This document shows, piece by piece, positions 8,390-16,137 of a stretch of 64,000 bases of DNA. The notes under the pieces were generated by a model. That model was not told the origin of the DNA and did no database searches. It saw nothing but the letters and a program-made list of their open reading frames with translations. The position numbers and the translations under genes were made by a program. Numbering within the stretch: position 1 is the stretch's first letter; every line of letters starts with the position of its first letter. Location of the stretch: contig NZ_CP034328.1 in the NCBI RefSeq assembly GCF_003940805.1, positions 2,604,001-2,668,000 on the forward strand, read 5' to 3'. This stretch comes from Tabrizicola piscis. GTDB lineage: Bacteria; Pseudomonadota; Alphaproteobacteria; Rhodobacterales; Rhodobacteraceae.

Positions 8390-9156
8390 CCCCGACAGTT
8401 GCCCTGTCTGGTGTTTTCTGGGGGCCCGCCCGCCAGCCCGACATCCTACACGACCTCAGCTTTGCCGTCGCACAGGGCGAGGTTCTGGCGATCTGCGGTG
8501 CGAACGGGGCGGGGAAATCCTCGTTGCTCCGCCTTCTTTACCGCCATCAGGCCCCGCGCAAGGGCACCGTGCAGCTGATGGGCCGCGATCTTTGGCAGAT
8601 GAAGGCACCCGAGGCTGCCCGCGTCGTCGCCGCCGTGTTGCAGGAACAGCCGACCGACTTTGCCCTGACCGCGCGCCAGATCGTGGGGCTGGGCCGCCTG
8701 CCGCACCGCAAGGGGTTTGGCCCCGGCCAGACCGACACCGCGATGGTCGAGGCCTCCTTGCGCCGGATGGACCTGACGGCCTTTGCCGACCGCGCCTTCG
8801 GCACCCTCTCTGGCGGCGAACGCCAGCGCGTCATGGTCGCCCGCGCGCTGGCGCAGGAACCGCAGGTGATCGTGCTGGACGAACCGACAAACCATCTGGA
8901 CATCCGGCACCAGCTTGAACTCCTCGCGCTGCTGCGCGGTCTTGGCCTGACCGTGATCACCACGCTGCACGACCTGACCCTTGCCGCCGAATTCGCCGAC
9001 CGGGTGATGATCCTGCATCAAGGCCGCATCATCGCCGACGCCCCGCCCGATCAGGCCCTGTCCGAAGCGATCATCGCCCAGGCCTTCAACGTCGCCGCGC
9101 ACGTCGACCGCAGCGGCCCCGCCCCCCGTTTCTCCTTTCAACTTCACGGACATTGA
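8386..9156 (+). CDS. btuD: ABC transporter ATPase, corrinoid/B12 (or iron-chelate) uptake
   Basis: 256 residues with Walker A GANGAGKSS (38-46), signature LSGGERQ at about 141, Walker B VIVLDEP and the following NHLD, and switch His in TLHDLTLA: a complete ABC ATPase of the FecE/BtuD/HmuV class. ATG 8386 forms an ATGA overlap with the leader frame. It is followed without gap by a periplasmic binding protein and a FecCD permease. The family also serves ferric siderophores and heme. The cobalamin riboswitch upstream and cobQ in the same operon make corrinoid import the best reading. Confidence 0.85.
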   Translation: MTPTVALSGVFWGPARQPDILHDLSFAVAQGEVLAICGANGAGKSSLLRLLYRHQAPRKGTVQLMGRDLWQMKAPEAARVVAAVLQEQPTDFALTARQIVGLGRLPHRKGFGPGQTDTAMVEASLRRMDLTAFADRAFGTLSGGERQRVMVARALAQEPQVIVLDEPTNHLDIRHQLELLALLRGLGLTVITTLHDLTLAAEFADRVMILHQGRIIADAPPDQALSEAIIAQAFNVAAHVDRSGPAPRFSFQLHGH

Positions 9157-10086
9157 ATGAAATACGCCCTCGCCGCCCTCCTCCTTATGGCCACCCCCGC
9201 TCTGGCCTTCCCTGTCACGGTCAAAAGCTGCGACCGTCAGGTCACCTTTGACAAAGCCCCAACCCGCGCCATCGCCAATGACGTCAACCTGATCGAGATG
9301 ATGCTGGCCCTTGGCCTGCGCGACCAGATGGTCGGCTACACCGGCGTTTCGGGCTGGAAGACGCTGGACGAAGGCCTGCGGTCGGGCATTGCCGAACTGC
9401 CCGAACTCTCCGCCAAATACCCCACCCGCGAAGTGCTTGCCGGGGCCGAACCCGACTTCTTCTTCGCCGGCTGGAACTACGGCATGACCGTCGGGGGCGA
9501 GGTCACGCCCGAAACGCTGGCACCCCTCGGCATCCAGGTCTACGAGTTGACCGAAAGCTGCATCTTTGTCGGGCCGAAGTCCAAATCCAGCATGGAGGAC
9601 ATGTATGCCGACATCCTGAACCTTGGCACGATCTTCGGGGTCGACGACAGGGCGCAGGCGCTTGTCGCAGGCTACAAGGCCCGTCTGTCCGAGGTGACGG
9701 CAGGCGTTGACCGTGAGGTTCCCCTGCGCGTCTTCGTCTATGACAGCGGCGAGGAAACCCCCTTCACCGCCGGCGCCTACGCCATCCCCACCGCCCTGAT
9801 CGAGGCGGCAGGCGGCGTCAACATCATGGACGACCTGGAGAAAAGCTGGGCCACCGTCGCCTGGGAGCCGGTGGTGGAACGCAACCCCGAGGTCATCGTC
9901 ATCGTCAACTACGGCGACGTGACCGCCGACCAGAAGATCGCCTTTCTGGAGGCCAACCCTGCCTTTGCCAACGTGGACGCCGTGAAAAACGACCGCTATG
10001 TCGTGCTGGAATATGTCGAGGCGACCCCCGGCCCCCGCAACATCGCGGCGGTGGAAAAGCTGGTCGCGGGCTTTCAGGGCGACTGA
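9157..10086 (+). CDS. btuF: Periplasmic corrinoid-binding protein of ABC transporter
   Basis: 309 residues with a clear signal peptide (MKYALAALLLMATPALA, cleavage after about residue 17). The mature part begins FPVTVKSCDRQVTFDKAPTRAI, the usual opening of FecB/BtuF class III binding proteins, with IANDVNLIEMMLALGL next. The ATG follows directly on the TGA stop of btuD, so translation is coupled. It delivers ligand to the permease encoded next. The ligand is inferred to be cobalamin or cobinamide from the riboswitch and the B12 neighbours. An iron chelate cannot be excluded from sequence alone. Confidence 0.85.
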   Translation: MKYALAALLLMATPALAFPVTVKSCDRQVTFDKAPTRAIANDVNLIEMMLALGLRDQMVGYTGVSGWKTLDEGLRSGIAELPELSAKYPTREVLAGAEPDFFFAGWNYGMTVGGEVTPETLAPLGIQVYELTESCIFVGPKSKSSMEDMYADILNLGTIFGVDDRAQALVAGYKARLSEVTAGVDREVPLRVFVYDSGEETPFTAGAYAIPTALIEAAGGVNIMDDLEKSWATVAWEPVVERNPEVIVIVNYGDVTADQKIAFLEANPAFANVDAVKNDRYVVLEYVEATPGPRNIAAVEKLVAGFQGD

Positions 10087-10087
10087 G

Positions 10088-11140
10088 ATGACCGAAACCC
10101 CCCTTGCCACGCCCCTGCATCCCGCGCTGCGCCTGACCCGCGCCGCCGGGTTTGCGCTGGGCGGGGCAGGGGCGCTTTTCCTTGCCATCCTCCTTGCCGT
10201 CTCCATCGGCGCGGTCGCGGTACCGCTTTCCACCGTCTGGGGCATCCTCGCCCACCAGATCACCGGCCTTGTCACCCCCGACTGGACCCCGGGGCGCGAG
10301 GCCATCGTCTGGGACATCCGTTTCCCCCGCGCCCTGCTTGCCGCCCTTGTCGGGGCGGGCCTTGGCATCACCGGCGCGGCACTGCAGGCGGTGACCCGCA
10401 ACCCCCTCGCCGATCCCCACCTGCTTGGCATCTCGTCTGGCGGAGCCTTCGGGGCCATCGCCGCCCTCCTGCACACCGGCCTCTTCCTCGGCCTCCTCAC
10501 CGTCCCGCTCATGGCCTTCGGGGGCGCCCTCGCCGCCACCCTCATGGTCCTCGCCGCTGCTCGCCTGACCGGGGCCACCAGTGCCGACCGTCTTGTGCTG
10601 GCCGGCGTCGCCATCAGCTTCATCATCATGGCCGGGGCCAACATCCTGATCTTCCTCGGCGATCCCAAGGCCACCCATACCGTTGTGTTCTGGATGCTCG
10701 GCGGCCTCGGCCTTGCGCAATGGGGCCACCTCATCTACCCGCTCGCCGTCCTCCTCCCCGCCGGTCTCTGGCTCTGGTCGCAAAGCGCCGCCCTGAACGC
10801 GATGAGCCTTGGCGATGAAACCGCCGCTTCCCTCGGCATCCCCGTCGCCCGCTTCCGCCTCTCAGTCTTCGTGGCAGGGGCGCTCATCACCGGCGTCATG
10901 GTCGCCTTCTCCGGCATCATCGGCTTCGTCGGCCTGATGATGCCCCACCTTGTCCGCCTGATCGCAGGCGGCGACAATCTGCGAGTCCTGCCCCTCTCCG
11001 CCCTGTTCGGCGCGATCTTCCTCACCCTCGCCGACACCCTCGCCCGCGTGGTGATGGCCCCCGAGGATATGCCCATCGGCGTCGTCACCGGCCTGATCGG
11101 CGGCGTCTTCTTCCTCTGGCTGATGGCCCGCCGCACATGA
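10088..11140 (+). CDS. btuC: FecCD-family ABC permease, corrinoid uptake
   Basis: 350 residues with about ten hydrophobic segments. It carries the family hallmarks [40 protein letters not shown] and [19 protein letters not shown], which are typical of BtuC/FecCD transmembrane subunits. ATG 10088 starts one base after the btuF stop region. A longer frame from 9998 would lie inside btuF and is not needed. Its stop overlaps the cobQ start (ATGA at 11137). It forms the inner-membrane channel with two copies of the ATPase. Confidence 0.88.
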   Translation: MTETPLATPLHPALRLTRAAGFALGGAGALFLAILLAVSIGAVAVPLSTVWGILAHQITGLVTPDWTPGREAIVWDIRFPRALLAALVGAGLGITGAALQAVTRNPLADPHLLGISSGGAFGAIAALLHTGLFLGLLTVPLMAFGGALAATLMVLAAARLTGATSADRLVLAGVAISFIIMAGANILIFLGDPKATHTVVFWMLGGLGLAQWGHLIYPLAVLLPAGLWLWSQSAALNAMSLGDETAASLGIPVARFRLSVFVAGALITGVMVAFSGIIGFVGLMMPHLVRLIAGGDNLRVLPLSALFGAIFLTLADTLARVVMAPEDMPIGVVTGLIGGVFFLWLMARRT

Positions 11141-12579
11141 AGATCATGATCCAGGGCGCAGGCTCCAACGTCGGCAAATCCCTTCTCGTCGCAGGCCTCT
11201 GTCGCCACTTCACCCGCCAGGGGCTGACCGTCCGCCCCTTCAAACCGCAGAACATGTCGAACAACGCCGCCGTGGCGACGGGGGGAGAGATCGGCCGCGC
11301 CCAGGCCCTGCAAGCCCGCGCCTGCCGCGTGGCCCCGACCGTTCACATGAACCCCGTCCTCCTGAAGCCCGAATCCGAAACCGGCGCACAGGTCATCGTG
11401 CAAGGCCAGCGCCTGACCACGGTAAAGGCCCGCGACTATGCCGCGCTGAAACCGCAACTCATGGCCCCCGTCCTCGACAGCTTCCACCGCCTGATGGCCG
11501 AGGCTGACCTTGTCATCGTCGAAGGCGCAGGCAGCCCGGCCGAGGTGAACCTGAGGGCCAATGACATCGCCAACATGGGCTTCGCCATCGCCGCCCAGAC
11601 CCCGGTGATCCTGACCGGCGACATTGACCGCGGCGGCGTGATCGCCCAACTGGTCGGGACACAAGCCGTGCTGGACCCAGAGGATGCCGCAATGATCCGC
11701 GGCTTCCTCATCAACAAGTTCCGCGGCGACCCCAGCCTGTTTGACGACGGCTACCGCCTGATCGAACAGCGCACCGGCTGGCAGGGCCTTGGCGTCATCC
11801 CGTGGTTTGCCGATGCCCACAAGCTCCCCGCCGAAGATGCCGCCGATCTGGGCGGCACGCGGGGAACGGGAGACTTCCTGATCGCCGTCCCCCACTTGAA
11901 CCGCATCGCGAATTTCGACGATCTCGACCCGCTCGCCCAGGAACCCGGCGTCACGCTGCAGATCATCAAACCCGGCCAACCCCTGCCGGTTGAGGCTGAC
12001 CTGATCATCCTCCCCGGCTCCAAGGCCACCATCGCTGACCTTGCCCATTTCCGCGCCCAAGGCTGGGATATCGACCTCGCCGCCGCCCTGAGGCGTGGCG
12101 CGAAAATCCTCGGCCTCTGCGGCGGCTACCAGATGCTGGGCCGCGAAATCGCCGATCCTGAAGGGATCGAGGGCAAACCGGGCTCCGTCCCCGGTCTTGG
12201 CCTTCTCGACCTCGTCACGACGATGACCCCGGACAAGCGCGTGACGGAAACCGTCGCGCACCACCCGACCACAAACACGCCAGTCAAAGGCTACGAAATC
12301 CACCTCGGACGCACTGAAGGTCCCGACCGCGCGCTGCCGATGTTCACAGTGGACGGCCAGCCCGAAGGCGCACAACGCCCCGATGGCCGCGTCATGGGCA
12401 GCTACCTGCACGGCATGTTCACCGAAGACACCTTCCGCCGCGCCTTCCTCGCCACCCTCGGCGCAACGCCGGGCACCGTCAGCTACGATGCAACGGTCGA
12501 GGCTACGCTGGACGCGCTGGCAGACCATCTGGCGCTGCATGTGGATTGCAGTCGACTGCTGGCCCTTGCCCGGCCATAG
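11137..12579 (+). CDS. cobQ: Cobyric acid synthase
   Basis: 480 residues. Catalyses the four ATP- and glutamine-dependent amidations of adenosylcobyrinic acid a,c-diamide to adenosylcobyric acid. The N-terminal P-loop-like domain starts [15 protein letters not shown], with [13 protein letters not shown] behind it. The C-terminal class I glutamine amidotransferase domain has the nucleophile in [11 protein letters not shown] (Cys about 328) and the histidine in GSYLHGMF (His about 425). Length is normal for CobQ/CbiP. It overlaps the permease stop by 4 bp and is the last gene of the riboswitch-controlled operon. Uptake and late synthesis are thus probably co-regulated. Confidence 0.95.
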   Translation: MKIMIQGAGSNVGKSLLVAGLCRHFTRQGLTVRPFKPQNMSNNAAVATGGEIGRAQALQARACRVAPTVHMNPVLLKPESETGAQVIVQGQRLTTVKARDYAALKPQLMAPVLDSFHRLMAEADLVIVEGAGSPAEVNLRANDIANMGFAIAAQTPVILTGDIDRGGVIAQLVGTQAVLDPEDAAMIRGFLINKFRGDPSLFDDGYRLIEQRTGWQGLGVIPWFADAHKLPAEDAADLGGTRGTGDFLIAVPHLNRIANFDDLDPLAQEPGVTLQIIKPGQPLPVEADLIILPGSKATIADLAHFRAQGWDIDLAAALRRGAKILGLCGGYQMLGREIADPEGIEGKPGSVPGLGLLDLVTTMTPDKRVTETVAHHPTTNTPVKGYEIHLGRTEGPDRALPMFTVDGQPEGAQRPDGRVMGSYLHGMFTEDTFRRAFLATLGATPGTVSYDATVEATLDALADHLALHVDCSRLLALARP

Positions 12580-12738
12580 ACGGCGATCCGGCCCGACATC
12601 CCGTGCATCCTTGCCACAGCGACCGGAAATCCGGTGCCGCCTGTGATGCCAGACGATGTGAAACATCTTCATTTGTGCAACTATAAAGGGAACAGCTTCG
12701 GCACATCCGTGCCCTGCGCCACGTTGAAGGATCCGACC

Positions 12739-13332
12739 ATGAAACTTGCTCTCGCGACCTCCGCCCTTGTCCTTGCCCTCGCCCAATCGGCCATGGCGCA
12801 GGATGGAGCATACTTTGGGCTTGGCCTTGCCGTGACCGACAACACGACCGACTCATCGGTGGTCCCGGGCTTTGAAGCCTCGTCCAACGATGTCGGTCTT
12901 GCCCTGACGGCAGGGTATCGCTTCGCGTCGGCCGGGGCGCTGGCCTACGGTGTCGAAGGCAACCTTGACCTGATGTCCGGCAATGAAATGAGCGATGGCG
13001 GCACCGATGCCTGCACCGGCTCATCGCCCACGTGGTGCGAAGTGGACGCAATCCTGCGTCTGCGTGGCACCCTGACGACTGACCTTTCAGGCGGCGGTCG
13101 GCTGACCGGCTCGCTTGGCGCGGTGCTGGTGCGGGGCCTTGTGGAAAGCGGCCCTGGAAACAACGTCAACGCCACCGGAAACGGCCTGTCGCTTGGCGTG
13201 GCTTGGGAAAACCTCGGCGGTGGCCTTCCGGTCCGGGTTGACGTGAACTACGACGCCATCCGTGACGACAATGTCACCGAATATGAGCGGTCGATGGACA
13301 TGCTTGGCATCCGCGTCTCCTACATGTTCTAG
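12739..13332 (+). CDS. Small outer-membrane beta-barrel protein
   Basis: 197 residues with a signal peptide (MKLALATSALVLALAQSAMA, cut before QDGAYFG). The mature protein alternates polar and hydrophobic residues and ends DMLGIRVSYMF, a C-terminal aromatic typical of porin-like barrels. It resembles the OmpA/opacity-type eight-stranded barrels common in alphaproteobacteria. ATG 12739 is preceded by a ribosome site (GAAGGA) and by an upstream region with two small inverted repeats (ACCGGA-AA-TCCGGT at 12622-12635 and GATGT-GAA-ACATC at 12655-12667). These could be a terminator remnant for cobQ and an operator. It has no evident B12 function and probably has its own promoter. Confidence 0.75.
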   Translation: MKLALATSALVLALAQSAMAQDGAYFGLGLAVTDNTTDSSVVPGFEASSNDVGLALTAGYRFASAGALAYGVEGNLDLMSGNEMSDGGTDACTGSSPTWCEVDAILRLRGTLTTDLSGGGRLTGSLGAVLVRGLVESGPGNNVNATGNGLSLGVAWENLGGGLPVRVDVNYDAIRDDNVTEYERSMDMLGIRVSYMF

Positions 13333-13347
13333 GCTGATATGCGCGAC

Positions 13348-13369
13348 GGGTGGGCGCTACCGCCCACCC
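13348..13369. terminator. Hairpin between convergent genes
   Basis: A perfect 9-bp inverted repeat, GGGTGGGCG-CTAC-CGCCCACCC, lies 16 bases after the stop of the outer-membrane protein and just beyond the stop of the convergent small lipoprotein. No clear T-tract follows on either strand. It could act as a bidirectional terminator or as a transcript-end stabiliser. Confidence 0.6.
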
Positions 13370-13383
13370 CGCCAAAGGGTGGG

Positions 13384-13527
13384 TCAGAACAGCCCGTCGC
13401 CGCCCTTGTCCTGCTCCACCGCCTCGTCTGCGACCACCGCAACCGCCCCGCCAACGATCAGCGGCGCGCAGCCGCCAATGGTCAGTGCAAAGCCTAGCAG
13501 TACCATCGTGAAACCCAATTTCCGCAT
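13384..13527 (-). CDS. Small putative lipoprotein, 47 aa
   Basis: Reading on the minus strand from ATG 13527 gives a 47-residue peptide beginning MRKLGFTMVLLGFALTIGGC. It has a basic start, a hydrophobic core and a lipobox-like IGGC, so Cys20 would be lipidated. The rest is a short hydrophobic/alanine stretch (APLIVGGAVAVVADEA) and an acidic tail. A strong ribosome site (AGGGGG) lies about 8 bases upstream. It sits between the convergent barrel protein and cobO. Tiny lipoproteins of this shape are common in Rhodobacterales, but I do not know a function for this one. Confidence 0.65.
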   Translation of the reverse strand: MRKLGFTMVLLGFALTIGGCAPLIVGGAVAVVADEAVEQDKGGDGLF

Positions 13528-13620
13528 GTCCTACCCCCTGAAATGTCTTGCCAAACCGTTAATGCCCGCAGGCAAGCCCTTGATATCACTGTCGCTAGGC
13601 GAGGTCCCTGCCCGGGACAC

Positions 13621-14253
13621 TTAGAACTCCACCCCCACCTGCGCCTTGATGCCTGACCGGAAGGGATGCTTGATCAGCGTCATCTCGGTCACCAGATCCG
13701 CCGCCTCGATCAACCCCTCCGCCGCGTTCCGGCCGGTCAGGACGACATGGGTCAGGGGTGGCTTTTCCTCGGCGAGGAAGGCCAACACCTCGGACAGGTC
13801 CAGATAGTCATAGCGCAGCGCGATGTTGATCTCATCCAGCAGCACCATGCGGATCGCCGGATCGCGGATCAGCTCCTTCGCCTTCTCCCACCCCGCCTTG
13901 GCCGCCGCGATGTCTCGGGCCTTGTCCTGGGTTTCCCAGGTGAACCCCTCACCCATCGCGTGGAACTGGCAGAGGTCGCTGAAGTGCGTGGTCAGCAACC
14001 GCCGCTCCCCGGTGTCCCATGCCCCCTTGATGAACTGCACCACCGCGCAGGGCATCCCATGCGCCACGCAGCGCAGGATCATCCCGAACCCGCTGGAGCT
14101 TTTGCCCTTCCCCGCCCCGGTGTGGACGATGATCATACCCTTCTCGCCCTCTTTCCCCGCCATGATCTTGTCCCGCGCGGCCTTCTTCTTCGCCATTTTC
14201 GAAGCGTGGCGGGCAAGGTCATCGGTTTCGGGTGTCGCAATGGTCTCGGTCAT
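13621..14253 (-). CDS. cobO: Cob(I)yrinic acid a,c-diamide adenosyltransferase
   Basis: 210 residues. Transfers the 5'-deoxyadenosyl group of ATP to the cobalt of the corrinoid. The P-loop HTGAGKGKSSSGFGM and the stretch AVVQFIKGAWDTGE, followed by VLLDEINIALRYDYLD, are diagnostic of the CobO/BtuR/CobA family. Start ATG 14253 (MTETIATPETDD) is preferred. An upstream frame extension to 14292 would enter the promoter region of the divergent riboswitch transcript. The gene is monocistronic and on the opposite strand to the main cob operon. It probably shares the divergent promoter region at 14254-14300. Confidence 0.95.
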   Translation of the reverse strand: MTETIATPETDDLARHASKMAKKKAARDKIMAGKEGEKGMIIVHTGAGKGKSSSGFGMILRCVAHGMPCAVVQFIKGAWDTGERRLLTTHFSDLCQFHAMGEGFTWETQDKARDIAAAKAGWEKAKELIRDPAIRMVLLDEINIALRYDYLDLSEVLAFLAEEKPPLTHVVLTGRNAAEGLIEAADLVTEMTLIKHPFRSGIKAQVGVEF

Positions 14254-14304
14254 GGTCGGTCGTGTCCTTGACAATGGTCGGTCTATCGCCACAGGTGGAC
14301 GGGC

Positions 14305-14482
14305 GCTGGTTCCTGTTTATGACAGGCGAAGAGGGAATGCGACAGGGGTGGAAATCCCAAGGCGCAGCCGCCCCCGCGACCGTGACCGGAGAGGTCTCCA
14401 ATGCCACTGGCACAGGCCGGGAAGGCGGGGGGCCGCGGGGGAAACCCCGGATCCGCAAGCCGGGAGACCTGCCAGCGCGAAG
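14305..14482 (+). promoter_or_regulatory. Cobalamin riboswitch upstream of DUF1636-cobW-cobN operon
   Basis: The order of conserved elements is TGGTTCCTG near 14307, GGCGAAGAGGGAATGCG near 14335, GCCGCCCCCGCGACCGTGACCGG near 14366 (core), GGCCGGGAAGGCGG near 14417, and the B12 box GCCGGGAGACCTGCC near 14459. The element lies 90 bases before the first gene of the main ring-synthesis operon. It would lower expression of cobalt handling, chelation and ring synthesis when coenzyme B12 is sufficient. Confidence 0.9.
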
Positions 14483-14573
14483 GAAAACCGGCGGACGGGG
14501 TGTTCCGCGACCGGGTGATGGCGGGAAACCGCCCTCTCTGGCCCATGCCCCGATGCCATGAGGACAGGCGGCA

Positions 14574-14948
14574 ATGGGCGCTACACTTTACGTCTGCACA
14601 ACCTGCAAGGCCGGTGAGCCGGTGCCCGAGGGGGACCTTCCCCCCGGTGCGCAGCTGCATGCCGCGCTGATTGCCGAAGGCGTTCCCCCAGGCGTCCGCG
14701 TCGTCGGGGTGGAATGTCTGTCGGCCTGCAACACCGGCTGCGCCGTGTCGCTGACGAAGCCCGGCGGCTGGTCCTATGTCTATGGCCGCCTAACCCTTGA
14801 CGACGTCCCCGCCATCCTTGAAGGCGCTGGAAAATACGCGGCCACGGCTGACGGCATCGTCCCCTGGCGCGACCGCCCGACCGTGTTCCGCAAGCAAAGC
14901 ATCGCCCGTATCCCGCCGCTGACCCCCCTAGATGAGGCCGCCGAATGA
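14574..14948 (+). CDS. DUF1636 small cysteine-rich protein, cobalt/B12 operon
   Basis: 124 residues. It opens with MGATLYVCTTCKAG (CXXC) and has a second pair in VECLSACNTGC. This pattern is seen in DUF1636 proteins, which have a thioredoxin-like ferredoxin look and are often found next to cobW. A role in metal (cobalt or iron-sulfur) handling for the B12 pathway is likely from context but not shown. It is the first gene after the second cobalamin riboswitch and overlaps cobW by 4 bp (ATGA at 14945), so the two are probably made in fixed proportion. Confidence 0.8.
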   Translation: MGATLYVCTTCKAGEPVPEGDLPPGAQLHAALIAEGVPPGVRVVGVECLSACNTGCAVSLTKPGGWSYVYGRLTLDDVPAILEGAGKYAATADGIVPWRDRPTVFRKQSIARIPPLTPLDEAAE

Positions 14949-15979
14949 CCGATCTGACCAAAATCCCCGTGACCGTGATCACCGGCTTCCTTGGCGCGGG
15001 GAAAACCACCCTGATCCGCCACCTGATGCAGAACCCGCAAGGCAAGCGGCTGGCCATTCTGGTCAATGAGTTCGGTACCGTGGGCGTCGATGGCGATATC
15101 CTGAAATCCTGCGCCGATGACAATTGCCCGGTCGAGAACATCGTGGAACTGGCCAATGGCTGCATCTGCTGCACCGTCGCCGATGATTTCATCCCCACGA
15201 TCGAGGCCCTGATGGCGATGCCTGTCCGCCCCGACCATATCCTGATCGAAACCTCTGGGCTTGCCTTGCCAAAGCCGCTTCTGAAGGCCTTTGACTGGCC
15301 CGCGATCCGCAGCCGCATCACGGTGGATGGCGTGATTGCCTTGGCCGATGCCGAGGCCGTCGCCGCAGGCCGCTTTGCCCCTGACGTGGCCGCCGTTGAT
15401 GCCCAACGCGCCGCCGACCCCAGCCTTGACCATGAAACGCCGCTTTCCGAGGTGTTTGAGGACCAGATCCTGTGTGCCGACCTGATCCTTCTGTCCAAGG
15501 CCGATCTCGCCGGCGAAGCGGGCCTTGCCACCGCGCGTGAGGTCATTACCGCCGAGATGACGCGGCCGATCCCGATGCTGTCCATGACCGAAGGGGTCAT
15601 CGACCCGCGCGTGATCCTTGGCCTGAAGGCCGCGGCAGAAGATGACCTTGCCGCCCGCCCCTCGCACCATGACGGCCATGACGACCACGAACATGACGAC
15701 TTCGACACCATCGTCATCGACCTGCCCGAGGTGACCGACCCCGAGGCCCTTGCCGCCGCCATCCAGCGCCTTGCCGACGAACAGAAGATCCTGCGCGTCA
15801 AAGGCCATGTTGCCGTTGCCGGCAAGCCGATGCGGATGCTGGTCCAAGCCGTCGGCGCGCGGGTGCGGATGCAGTATGACCGGCCTTGGGGTACAGCCCC
15901 CCGCCGGTCGCAACTGGTGGTTATCGCCGAGCACGACGACATTGACGAAGCGGCAATCCGCAAGGTTCTTGGGGCCTGA
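14945..15979 (+). CDS. cobW: CobW-family GTPase, metal chaperone of cobalamin synthesis
   Basis: 344 residues of the COG0523 G3E GTPase family. Walker A is GFLGAGKTT (14-22), the metal-binding CICC is at 73-76 within ANGCICCTVADDF, and a histidine/aspartate-rich stretch HHDGHDDHEHDD lies before the C-terminal CobW_C domain. CobW-type proteins are thought to bring Co(II) to the cobaltochelatase. Its place directly before cobN and behind a B12 riboswitch supports this over the zinc or nitrile hydratase paralogues. Translation is coupled to the preceding DUF1636 gene. Confidence 0.93.
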   Translation: MTDLTKIPVTVITGFLGAGKTTLIRHLMQNPQGKRLAILVNEFGTVGVDGDILKSCADDNCPVENIVELANGCICCTVADDFIPTIEALMAMPVRPDHILIETSGLALPKPLLKAFDWPAIRSRITVDGVIALADAEAVAAGRFAPDVAAVDAQRAADPSLDHETPLSEVFEDQILCADLILLSKADLAGEAGLATAREVITAEMTRPIPMLSMTEGVIDPRVILGLKAAAEDDLAARPSHHDGHDDHEHDDFDTIVIDLPEVTDPEALAAAIQRLADEQKILRVKGHVAVAGKPMRMLVQAVGARVRMQYDRPWGTAPRRSQLVVIAEHDDIDEAAIRKVLGA

Positions 15980-16037
15980 CAGAGTGGGACGGGTCGGGTG
16001 GCAGGCAGAGGCAGGCACGGCGGTCAAAGGACCGTCG

Positions 16038-16100
16038 CGTCCCGGGCTTGACCCGGGACCTCTGACGTCCCCCGAGGCCCCGGGTCAGGCCCGGGGCGGG
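16038..16100. repeat. Pair of palindromic repeats between cobW and cobN
   Basis: TCCCGGGCTTGACCCGGGA at 16040-16058 is followed at about 16076-16097 by a related inverted copy (CCCGGGTCAGGCCCGGG). The same unit occurs twice more inside cobN (about 16734-16752 and 16791-16809). Each unit can form a small hairpin. It fills most of the 158-base cobW-cobN spacer, which is otherwise featureless. Confidence 0.8.
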
Positions 16101-16137
16101 GTCTCCTTCGTCAGCCGATGCGGGAGGGCCTGACGCC

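Noticed and set aside
8446..10734. Open frame of 762 codons on the minus strand
   Set aside because: Antisense to btuD, btuF and btuC, all of which have family motifs.
10735..12786. Open frame of 683 codons on the minus strand
   Set aside because: Antisense to btuC and cobQ. It shows no motif and the usual shadow composition.
13528..13620. Possible further small gene between the lipoprotein and cobO
   Set aside because: No frame with a start and ribosome site is convincing. It most likely holds the promoter of the lipoprotein gene.
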